A stretch of 64,000 nucleotides of DNA from Pseudomonas lini (GTDB lineage Bacteria; Pseudomonadota; Gammaproteobacteria; Pseudomonadales; Pseudomonadaceae). Shown in pieces: positions 36,328-43,468 of the stretch. The DNA lies in NCBI RefSeq assembly GCF_001042905.1, contig NZ_JYLB01000009.1, positions 62,001 through 126,000 of the forward strand, read 5' to 3'. The notes under the pieces are model-generated. The model was given only the letters and a program-made list of their open reading frames with translations, did not search any database and had not been told where the DNA came from. A program made the position numbers and the translations under genes. The first letter of the stretch is position 1. Each line of letters opens with the position of its first letter.

Positions 36328-37599
36328 CTAGAGATCTTGTAGTGGTGCGTCGGCGGTACGGGCACCCAGTACCCCGGTCAATAGCACATACGTTAGCGCG
36401 GCTACGGCAATCCCTACCAGCGGCGCGACCCACGGCGAGCTGAAGGCGGCGACTGTGCCGACCGCATAAGCGCTCAGCCCCGGCCAATTGAACGCGGGCA
36501 ACCGTGTATCGGCCAGGCGTGGGTAGCGGCCCCGATAGCGGAAGAAAAAGTCCGCCATGATCACCCCACCAATCGGCGGAATCACCGTGCCCAACAGAAT
36601 CAGGTAAGGCACCAGCATGTCATACATGCCCAGCAGTGCCAGCAGCGTACCGATCACCGCGCCGGCCAGGGTCACGGTTCTGCGCCGGCCGGTACGCAGC
36701 AGGTTGCAGCCGGCGACGGCGAAGTTGTAGATGGTGTTGTCCTGGGTGCTCCAGATGTTGAGTAGCAACATCGCCATCGCGGCCATGGCGAAGCCTTGCA
36801 ACAGCAGCACTTCGACCACGTCCGGTTGCTGATAGACGATGGCGCCATAGGCACCGATCAACACCATCAGACCGTTGCCGACGAAGAAGCCGATCAGGCT
36901 CGCCAGCACCGCAACTCGCGCTGAACGGGAGAAGCGTGTCCAGTTGGTTGCTTGCGTCGCACCGCTGACGAACGTGCCGAACACTAGGGTAATGGCGGTC
37001 GACCAATCCAGCGTTCCGGTCGGAACCACCGTGAGCAAGCCCTCGAGCCCGCCGACCTTTACTGTCGCGACCCACATCGACAACATCAGCAGCAACATCA
37101 TGGCCGGCACGGCGATGTACGACAGAATCTCCAACCCGCGATAGCCAATGTACGCCGTGGCACAGAAGCCCAGGCCGAACAGCACCATCAGCCCCAGAAC
37201 CGTGCCCCCGCTCAGTTCGAAATACTTGCCCAGCACCACCGCCGCCGTCGCGGTGCCCCAGGCGTACCAGCCGATCTGGGTGAAACCGAGGATCAAATCG
37301 CTGAGTTTGCTGCCCACTTCACCGAAGCAGAAACGTCCCATCAGCACCGAGTTGAGGCCGCTCTTGAAGGCGATGTAGCCCAGCCCCGCGGCATAGATCC
37401 CCAGTAGCAGATTGCCGACGATAATCACCGCCATCATCTCGCCGAAACTGAACGCCACGCCGAGCTTGCCGCCAGCAAACATGGTCGCGGTGAAGAAGGT
37501 AAAACCCAGTAGCACCATGGCGGTGGAGGCAAGTCCCTTGCGGGCATGCATCGGGACTTCGCTGAGGGGGTAATCGTTGCCCGAATCGTTCTGCGTCAT
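36328..37599 (-). CDS. codB: Cytosine permease
   Basis: This 423-residue NCS1-family transporter has about 12 membrane helices and an N-terminal NDYPLSEVPMHARKG segment typical of CodB (419 residues in E. coli). It imports cytosine by ion symport for the deaminase encoded directly downstream. The ATG at 37599 is preferred to an upstream in-frame start that would pass through a run of nine G residues. Confidence 0.95.
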   Translation of the reverse strand: MTQNDSGNDYPLSEVPMHARKGLASTAMVLLGFTFFTATMFAGGKLGVAFSFGEMMAVIIVGNLLLGIYAAGLGYIAFKSGLNSVLMGRFCFGEVGSKLSDLILGFTQIGWYAWGTATAAVVLGKYFELSGGTVLGLMVLFGLGFCATAYIGYRGLEILSYIAVPAMMLLLMLSMWVATVKVGGLEGLLTVVPTGTLDWSTAITLVFGTFVSGATQATNWTRFSRSARVAVLASLIGFFVGNGLMVLIGAYGAIVYQQPDVVEVLLLQGFAMAAMAMLLLNIWSTQDNTIYNFAVAGCNLLRTGRRRTVTLAGAVIGTLLALLGMYDMLVPYLILLGTVIPPIGGVIMADFFFRYRGRYPRLADTRLPAFNWPGLSAYAVGTVAAFSSPWVAPLVGIAVAALTYVLLTGVLGARTADAPLQDL

Positions 37600-37769
37600 G
37601 TGGCGTTCCTTGCTGGATGGAGGACGCGGGGGGGGGTGCAGTGCTCGTGCCAATGGCGCGAGGGTGATGTTATTTATAGACGAGCAGGCGGATTTGGCCC
37701 GAGGAGGGCACGAAAGCGGTGCGGGGTTGAGTCAAATTGGAACATTTGTGGCGTTGCTGGAATTGCCAG

Positions 37770-37829
37770 GATCGCAGCCTTCGGCAGCTCCTACACCGAT
37801 CCCTGTAGGAGCTGCCGAAGGCTGCGATC
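37770..37829. repeat. Compact REP pair of the GGAGCTGCCGAAGGCTGCGATC family
   Basis: Perfect inverted arms surround a 13-nt spacer. It lies between the alpha/beta hydrolase gene and codB, both on the minus strand. Confidence 0.88.
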
Positions 37830-37842
37830 TTTTGATTTTTAA

Positions 37843-38667
37843 TCACCCTGCCAATGGTAAAAACCGCAATATCGCCGCCACAATCGCTTCCGGCGCATCC
37901 TCCTGAACCAGGTGCCCGGCATTCGCAATGGCGTGAAATTGCGATCCCGCAATCATTTGATGCAGCGTCCGGCCGCGCTCGATGGGAATCCACTGATCGT
38001 CCTCCCCCCAAAGAATCTGCACCGGGCAGCGAATCGTCGGGTACAGCCCTTCGACCTCGCGGGTATAACGTTCATCCATCTGCGCGATCTGCCGGTAGAA
38101 CGCCGCTTGCCCGGGGTCTCCCAGCCAAGGCCGCACATAGGGCGCCAGCTCATGATCGGGAATCTCGCGCTTGATCGCGCCGCGAATATAGGCCGGCACA
38201 ATCGCCTGCTGAATGTAATCGGGCAGTCCACTGAACGCCGCTTCATGCTGACGCACATGCTGCACGAGCGGTGACCCCCAGGGCGATAGCGCCACAGGGT
38301 CGATCAGCGTCAGGCTGCGGTAATCCTTGCCATTGAGCAGATGCGCGCGCAACGCGGTGGCGCCGCCGAAATCGTGGGCCACCACGTCTGGCCGTTCCAG
38401 GCCCCAGTGCTCCAGCAATTGCGCCAACAGTTGGTTTTGTACGCCCAGCGACACATCGCCTTCCGGCTGTGCGGATAGCCCATAGCCCAGCAGATCAAAA
38501 TAGTGCACGCGGTGCGTGGTGATGAAGTGCGGCGCAATCCGGTGCCACACATAAGAAGAGAAGGGCGTGCCATGCACGAACACCAGCGGCGGACCGTCGC
38601 CACGCACGGCGTAGCGCACGGAGTGCCCGTTGAAGCGATAGGTCTGAGCCAGCGGCCAGTCAGCCAT
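37843..38667 (-). CDS. Alpha/beta hydrolase of the haloalkane dehalogenase / epoxide hydrolase type
   Basis: This 274-residue alpha/beta hydrolase has the oxyanion motif VHGTPFSSYVW (about residues 31-41), nucleophile Asp99 in AHDFGG rather than Ser, an acid in LWGEDDQWIP, and the base His in NAGHLVQEDAPE. The Asp nucleophile and HGxPxSSYxW form place it near haloalkane dehalogenases and epoxide hydrolases, but the halide-binding Asn/Trp after HG and after the Asp are Thr and Phe, so dehalogenation is doubtful. The ATG at 38667 gives the usual N terminus. It seems to be transcribed alone. Confidence 0.8.
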   Translation of the reverse strand: MADWPLAQTYRFNGHSVRYAVRGDGPPLVFVHGTPFSSYVWHRIAPHFITTHRVHYFDLLGYGLSAQPEGDVSLGVQNQLLAQLLEHWGLERPDVVAHDFGGATALRAHLLNGKDYRSLTLIDPVALSPWGSPLVQHVRQHEAAFSGLPDYIQQAIVPAYIRGAIKREIPDHELAPYVRPWLGDPGQAAFYRQIAQMDERYTREVEGLYPTIRCPVQILWGEDDQWIPIERGRTLHQMIAGSQFHAIANAGHLVQEDAPEAIVAAILRFLPLAG

Positions 38668-38712
38668 GGATGCGTCCTCTTGGCATGTGCGAGCCAAGAA
38701 GCATAGGCATAA

Positions 38713-38738
38713 AAAAACAGCCATTGAAGGCTGTTTTT
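38713..38738. terminator. Bidirectional rho-independent terminator
   Basis: AAAAACAGCC, loop ATTGAA, GGCTGTTTTT forms a 10-bp stem with A and T tracts on both sides, so it works in both directions. It lies upstream of the hydrolase start and may stop transcription from the queD side. Confidence 0.85.
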
Positions 38739-38764
38739 ATATTCACTGACGAAACGCAGTTTCC

Positions 38765-38900
38765 CTGTGGGAGCCCTGTGGCGAGGGGGCTTGCCCCCGT
38801 TTGAGTGCGTAGCACTCACAAGATCTTTGGTGTATCAGAGATTTTGGGGCTGCTTCGCAACCCAACGGGGGCAAGCCCCCTCGCCACAGGTCGCTCCCAC
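38765..38900. repeat. Nested REPIN; inner 112 bp also present inverted at 43314-43425
   Basis: Outer CTGTGGGAG and CTCCCAC half-arms enclose a 112-bp unit (38777-38888) of the TGTGGCGAGGGGGCTTGCCCCC family. The reverse complement of this unit differs from 43314-43425 at only two positions. Confidence 0.9.
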
Positions 38901-38928
38901 TGGGATTTACATTGGGCTTTAGATCGGT

Positions 38929-39285
38929 TTACTCACCGCGATAGATGCAACCGCTGGTGCAGGTCTCATGGATGCGAATCGCACTGAGTTCCGGCAGCAG
39001 GGGCTTCAATTCATTCCAGATCCACTTGGCCAGCACTTCGCTGGTCGGGTTTTCCAGGCCGGGAATGTCGTTCAGGTAGTTATGGTCCAGACGCTCGTAG
39101 AGCGGCTTGAAGATCGCCTTGATTTCCGAGAAGTCGCGGATCCAGCCGGTGTGCGGATCGAGGTCGCCGCTCAGGTGAATCGCCACTTTGAACGAGTGAC
39201 CGTGCAGACGACCGCACTTGTGGCCGTCCGGCACGTGGGGCAGGCGGTGGGCGGACTCGAAGGTAAATTCTTTGAAGATTTCCAC
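38929..39285 (-). CDS. queD: QueD 6-carboxy-5,6,7,8-tetrahydropterin synthase
   Basis: This 118-residue member of the 6-pyruvoyl-tetrahydropterin synthase family acts in queuosine (7-deazaguanine) synthesis. Zinc ligands are His in FESAHRLP and the HGH of RLHGHSF; the catalytic Cys is in DGHKCGRLHGH; a Glu in IHETCTSG binds the pterin. Length equals that of E. coli QueD (about 120). It is a single gene on the minus strand, bounded by a REPIN and an 85-nt gap. Confidence 0.95.
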   Translation of the reverse strand: MEIFKEFTFESAHRLPHVPDGHKCGRLHGHSFKVAIHLSGDLDPHTGWIRDFSEIKAIFKPLYERLDHNYLNDIPGLENPTSEVLAKWIWNELKPLLPELSAIRIHETCTSGCIYRGE

Positions 39286-39370
39286 AGTGATGTTCAGCTC
39301 TGTCAGGTGGCGATCGCCGCGGCGATATGGGCAGGTGGCGAGTTTACCAGAGCTCTGGGCAAAACACTGA

Positions 39371-40450
39371 CTAAAGGGTCAGCAAGCGCTCGCCGAGGCG
39401 ACCGTTGGCGGTCAGTTCGAGGAATTCGTCACCCAGCCTGCGGCTTTCATCCATCGTCGCGCGCCAGTATTTCTGCCGGCTCGGGGCGTCGCCCATGAAG
39501 CGCTTGAAGTCGTTACGGTCCGGTAGTTTGCCGTAGGGCAGGCGCGACAGGTATTCCTTTGACGGCGCCAGCAACAGAACATCCTGCAAACGCGCCGGGC
39601 AGGCGCGGCGCCATGGCAGGGTCTTGTCGAACCAGCCGGGGATCACCCGATCGGTGAAATGCGGATAGAGCACAATGTCGTTGCCGCTGTAGGGCAAGTC
39701 GAGGTGATAGTCCAGCAGTCCGCCATCGCGGAACGTCCCGGCGCCTGCGCCCGGCAGGTCGCGCACGCCTTGCATGACCATCGGGATCGAGCCCGAGGCG
39801 AGCAGGGCCTGGCGCAGGTTGCCGGCATCCAGCGCAACGAAGCGCGACGGGAAGTCATTCAATGCGTTGACCGGTGGCGCCAGGCGCGGGTCGTGGATGA
39901 TCAGCCGCTCGAAATGCCGCGACAGCCGCGCCCGCCCACGCAGGTTGTCGGCGATCACCGACGACAGGCCCAACCCCAACCGACCGCGATGATCGTCCGC
40001 CAGCAAGCCGTGGCTTTTGACCACCATGATGTTCAGTCGGTAATGGGCATTATCCAGAATCGATGCATCGCGGCCGTCGAGCAAGTCATCGAGCATGCAC
40101 CGGGAGCTCTGGCTGATCTGCGCCATGGTCACACCCTTGGCGAAATTCTGCTCGGTGTACAGATGACCGAGGCGGCGGATGCCTTCGGCGGCGTCCGGCA
40201 GGCAGGCGCTGGCGAACCGCCAAGAACCCACCGAGGCGCCGATCAGCGAACGCTCCCGGGGCGCCGCCGGCAGCCATTCGCCGAACAGCGCCAGGTCCAG
40301 CCCCTGAATCCCCAACGCTTTCGGGCCACCGGCGGCGCCCGGCAACGTACCCACATCGGCGGCGCTCAAGCCATTTGCACGGATGCGCGCCAAGGCACGC
40401 GGGCCGGCCTTGAGGGTCAGGGAAGGGAACTTGATGTGGATCGCGGGCAT
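39371..40450 (-). CDS. Patatin-like phospholipase
   Basis: This 359-residue patatin-family lipid acyl hydrolase has the oxyanion loop GAAGGPKALG (about residues 38-47), the nucleophile elbow GASVGSWR and the catalytic Asp in FRDGGLLDYH. No signal peptide is clear. Patatins use a Ser-Asp dyad to hydrolyse phospholipids or triglycerides. The gene stands alone, and its physiological substrate cannot be told from sequence. Confidence 0.88.
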   Translation of the reverse strand: MPAIHIKFPSLTLKAGPRALARIRANGLSAADVGTLPGAAGGPKALGIQGLDLALFGEWLPAAPRERSLIGASVGSWRFASACLPDAAEGIRRLGHLYTEQNFAKGVTMAQISQSSRCMLDDLLDGRDASILDNAHYRLNIMVVKSHGLLADDHRGRLGLGLSSVIADNLRGRARLSRHFERLIIHDPRLAPPVNALNDFPSRFVALDAGNLRQALLASGSIPMVMQGVRDLPGAGAGTFRDGGLLDYHLDLPYSGNDIVLYPHFTDRVIPGWFDKTLPWRRACPARLQDVLLLAPSKEYLSRLPYGKLPDRNDFKRFMGDAPSRQKYWRATMDESRRLGDEFLELTANGRLGERLLTL

Positions 40451-40483
40451 AACCGGTCTCGATGTCTGGCGTGCGGGGGATTA

Positions 40484-40572
40484 TGTGGGAGCGGGCTTGC
40501 TCGCGAAAGCGGTGTAACAGTCGACATTTTTGTTGAATGTTGAACCGCCTTCGCGAGCAAGCCCGCTCCCAC
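40484..40572. repeat. REPIN (GGGAGCGGGCTTGCTCGCGA type)
   Basis: Inverted 24-nt arms surround the spacer AGCGGTGTAACAGTCGACAT and onward. It lies upstream of both the patatin gene and the PepSY operon. Confidence 0.88.
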
Positions 40573-40693
40573 AGGTTTTGTGGATGTCTGCGATATTGTG
40601 GTGCTATCACTGATGATGGCAATTCAGTTTCAGTTAAGTTCGAATCACTAAGGTAGCTCTCGTAGCAACACATAAAAAAATACGGAGACATCC

Positions 40694-41002
40694 ATGAAAA
40701 TCCTGACTGCCCTGTTCACCGCCTCCATCATCGCCATGACCGCCAGCATCGCCCACGCTCGCGACCTGGGGCCCGACGAAGCCCTGAGACTGCGCGACGC
40801 TGGTACCATTGTGTCCTTCGAGAAGCTCAACGCCACGGCATTGGCCAAACACCCCGGCGCCACAATCAGCGAAACCGAGCTCAAAGAGGAGTACGGCAAG
40901 TACACCTACCAAGTGGAACTGCGCGACCCGCAGAGCCTTGAGTGGGACCTGGAATTGGACGCTGTCAGCGGGCAGGTTCTCAAGGATCATCAGGATACGT
41001 AA
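40694..41002 (+). CDS. Secreted PepSY-domain protein (first of two)
   Basis: This 102-residue protein has a signal peptide (about residues 1-21, ending AHA) and one PepSY-type repeat (EKLNATALAKHPGATISETE then WDLELDAVSGQVLKDHQD). In P. aeruginosa two such small proteins precede bqsRS (PA2659, PA2658). The stop overlaps the next start as TAATG, so the operon is translationally coupled. A periplasmic role as a modulator of the sensor is plausible but not shown. Confidence 0.85.
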   Translation: MKILTALFTASIIAMTASIAHARDLGPDEALRLRDAGTIVSFEKLNATALAKHPGATISETELKEEYGKYTYQVELRDPQSLEWDLELDAVSGQVLKDHQDT

Positions 41003-41322
41003 TGAAGGTGTTTTGTTTAAATCGACGCGCCAGCAGTCGAATGGCGCTGGCGTTCCTGGCTTTTTGCTCGGTGGTCATGGCCCGTGACCTGGATCAGGAC
41101 GAGGCCCTGCGCCTGCGCCAACAAGGTGTGATCCTGCCGCTGGGGCAGATGTTGCAGCAAGCGCTGGACCGCTATCCCGGGGCCAAGCTGCTGGAAGCCG
41201 AGCTTGAGGAAAAGCACGGCGTCTACATTTATGAAGTCGAGCTGTTGACCACCGAAGGCGTGGTGCGCGAGCTGGACCTCGATGCCACCACCGGCCAGTT
41301 ACTGAAAGACAAGGAAGATTGA
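41002..41322 (+). CDS. Secreted PepSY-domain protein (second of two)
   Basis: This 106-residue paralog of the preceding protein has an N-terminal hydrophobic signal (about residues 14-27), then ARDLDQDEALRLRQQG and a PepSY C terminus (LDLDATTGQLLKDKED). The parallel ARDLGPDEALRLRDAG of its neighbour shows a tandem duplication. The start at 41002 overlaps the previous stop. It ends 3 nt before the response regulator gene. Confidence 0.85.
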   Translation: MKVFCLNRRASSRMALAFLAFCSVVMARDLDQDEALRLRQQGVILPLGQMLQQALDRYPGAKLLEAELEEKHGVYIYEVELLTTEGVVRELDLDATTGQLLKDKED

Positions 41323-41325
41323 TCG

Positions 41326-41994
41326 ATGCGTTTGCTTCTGGTGGAAGACCATGTGCCGCTGGCCGACGAACTGATGGCCGGCCTCAACCGGCAGGGTTAC
41401 GCCGTGGACTGGCTGGCCGACGGTCGCGACGCGGTGTATCAGGGCAGCAGCGAGCCTTATGACCTGATCATCCTCGACCTCGGCCTGCCGGGTTTGCCGG
41501 GGCTCGACGTGCTGGCGCAATGGCGGGCCGGCGGCCTGGCCACGCCGGTGCTGATCCTCACCGCGCGCGATTCCTGGGCCGAGCGGATCGAAGGCCTCAA
41601 GGCCGGCGCCGACGATTACCTGACCAAACCGTTCCATCCCGAGGAGCTACACCTGCGAGTCCAGGCACTGTTACGTCGCTCCCACGGTCACGCCAATCAG
41701 CCAACGCTCAAGGCCGCAGGTTTGCATTTGGATGAAGGTCGCCAGTGCGTGACCCGCGACGGCGCCGACATCCAGCTCACTGCCGCCGAGTTTCGCCTGC
41801 TGCGCTACTTCATGCTGCACCCCGAACAGATCCTTTCCAAAAGCCATCTCGCCGAACACCTCTACGACGGTGAAACCGAGCGCGATTCCAACGTGCTGGA
41901 AGTCCACGTCAACCATCTGCGACGCAAGCTCGGCCGCAGTGTGATCGAAACCCGTCGCGGTCAGGGTTACCTGTTCGGCGGGCAAGCCCGGTGA
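41326..41994 (+). CDS. bqsR: OmpR-family response regulator (BqsR/CarR-like)
   Basis: This 222-residue regulator has a receiver with the acidic pair ED (residues 7-8), phospho-Asp51 (LIILDLGLPG) and Lys in LTKPF, and a C-terminal winged helix (about 128-218, LTAAEFRLLRYFMLHPEQIL). Gene order, with two PepSY genes upstream and a chemoreceptor, transporter and chemoreceptor downstream, follows P. aeruginosa PA2659-PA2652, where PA2657 is BqsR (also CarR), which responds to Fe(II) and calcium. The stop overlaps the kinase start by 4 nt. Confidence 0.8.
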   Translation: MRLLLVEDHVPLADELMAGLNRQGYAVDWLADGRDAVYQGSSEPYDLIILDLGLPGLPGLDVLAQWRAGGLATPVLILTARDSWAERIEGLKAGADDYLTKPFHPEELHLRVQALLRRSHGHANQPTLKAAGLHLDEGRQCVTRDGADIQLTAAEFRLLRYFMLHPEQILSKSHLAEHLYDGETERDSNVLEVHVNHLRRKLGRSVIETRRGQGYLFGGQAR

Positions 41995-43304
41995 GGTCGA
42001 TCCAGCGCCGCTTGAGCCTGGGCCTGATCAGCGTGATGGTGATCTTTGGCCTGGTGCTGGCGCAAACCAGTTTATGGCTGTTCGAAATGGGTTTGCAGCG
42101 CTACCTCGAAGCCGGGCTGCGTAATGACAGCGAAAACCTGCTGGTGGCGCTGGTGCGTGGACCGCAGGGATTGCAACTGGATGAGCGGCACTTGGCGCCG
42201 GCCTATCAGCGACCGTTTTCCGGGCACTATTTTCGCATCGACTTTGCCGACAGGCATTGGCGTTCCCGCTCACTATGGGATCAGGATCTGCCGCAGCTAG
42301 ACCATGTCGGCCTGCACAGCAACCTGCAACTGGGGCCGGAAGGGCAGCAGCTGCTGGTGTTGCGTTCGGACTATCGCCGGTTGGGCCAGGCGATTTCCAT
42401 TAGCGTGGCACAGGATTACACCCCGATACGTGAGAGTTTCTGCCGCATGCAAGAGGTCGGTCTGGGGCTGGGGCTGGCGGGGTTGTTGTTGATTTTGCTG
42501 TTGCAACGAGTCACCGTGCGCCGCGCCTTGCGCCCGCTGGAAAAGGCCCGCGAGCAAATCGCCCAGTTGCAGCAGGGGCAGCGCTCGCAACTCGACGAAG
42601 AAGTGCCGCTGGAGCTGGAACCGCTGGTGGCGCAGATCAACCATTTGCTGGCCCACACCGAAGACAGCCTCAAGCGCTCGCGCAATGCGCTGGGCAATCT
42701 GGGCCATGCCTTGAAAACTCCACTGGCGGTGTTGTTGAGCCTGGCTTCCAGCGAAAAACTCGATGCTCATCCGCAGCTGCGCAAAATCATGCAGGCACAA
42801 CTGGAACAGGTTCAGCAGCGGCTCAATCGTGAACTCAACCGCGCCCGGCTGTCCGGCGACGCACTGCCGGGTGCGTTGTTCGATTGCGATGCCGAGCTGC
42901 CTGGGTTGCTGGCCACGTTGAACATGATTCACGGCGAACACCTCGACCTGAGCTACCGGGCCCCGGCCGGTTTGCAACTGCCATGGGATCGCGAAGATCT
43001 GCTGGAATTACTTGGCAACCTGCTGGACAACGCCTGCAAATGGGCGGATGCGGAGGTGCGGCTGAGCGTGGTCGAAACGGCAGAAAGGTTTGAGCTGAGC
43101 GTGGAAGACGATGGACCGGGGATTCCCGAAGACCAGCGCGCTCAGGTGTTCAGCCGCGGTACCCGGCTTGATGAACAGACGGATGGGCATGGGCTGGGGT
43201 TGGGCATCGTGCGCGACATCGTCGACACATGGGGCGGGGTGTTGAAGTTGCAGGAAAGCGAGTGGGGCGGGTTGCAGGTGACGATCGAGTTACCCAAACG
43301 CTGA
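41991..43304 (+). CDS. bqsS: Sensor histidine kinase (BqsS/CarS-like)
   Basis: This 437-residue kinase starts at a GTG within the regulator stop (GTGA). It has a first membrane helix (about residues 9-31), a periplasmic loop (about 32-155), a second helix (about 157-173), a HAMP-like linker, the phospho-acceptor motif LGHALKTPLAV and the ATP lid motifs NLLDNACKWA, DDGPGIPE and GHGLGLGIV. It should phosphorylate BqsR. The RExxE motif reported as important for Fe(II) sensing in BqsS is not seen in the loop; the nearest is RESFC at its end. Orthology is inferred mainly from gene order. Confidence 0.78.
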   Translation: MRSIQRRLSLGLISVMVIFGLVLAQTSLWLFEMGLQRYLEAGLRNDSENLLVALVRGPQGLQLDERHLAPAYQRPFSGHYFRIDFADRHWRSRSLWDQDLPQLDHVGLHSNLQLGPEGQQLLVLRSDYRRLGQAISISVAQDYTPIRESFCRMQEVGLGLGLAGLLLILLLQRVTVRRALRPLEKAREQIAQLQQGQRSQLDEEVPLELEPLVAQINHLLAHTEDSLKRSRNALGNLGHALKTPLAVLLSLASSEKLDAHPQLRKIMQAQLEQVQQRLNRELNRARLSGDALPGALFDCDAELPGLLATLNMIHGEHLDLSYRAPAGLQLPWDREDLLELLGNLLDNACKWADAEVRLSVVETAERFELSVEDDGPGIPEDQRAQVFSRGTRLDEQTDGHGLGLGIVRDIVDTWGGVLKLQESEWGGLQVTIELPKR

Positions 43305-43313
43305 GTTCGATAC

Positions 43314-43425
43314 TGTGGCGAGGGGGCTTGCCCCCGTTGGGCTGCGAAGCAGCCCCAAAATTTCTGATACACCAAAGATCTTGTGAGTGCTACGCACTCA
43401 AACGGGGGCAAGCCCCCTCGCCACA
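43314..43425. repeat. Long REPIN of the TGTGGCGAGGGGGCTTGCCCCC family
   Basis: This 112-bp unit between bqsS and the convergent chemoreceptor gene is the reverse complement of 38777-38888 with two mismatches. The spacer contains internal GGGCTGCGAAGCAGCCC and GAGTGCTACGCACTC palindromes. Confidence 0.92.
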
Positions 43426-43468
43426 TGCCGCTTCCACATCTGGATCTTCGGTGGACGCGGAATCTGCA

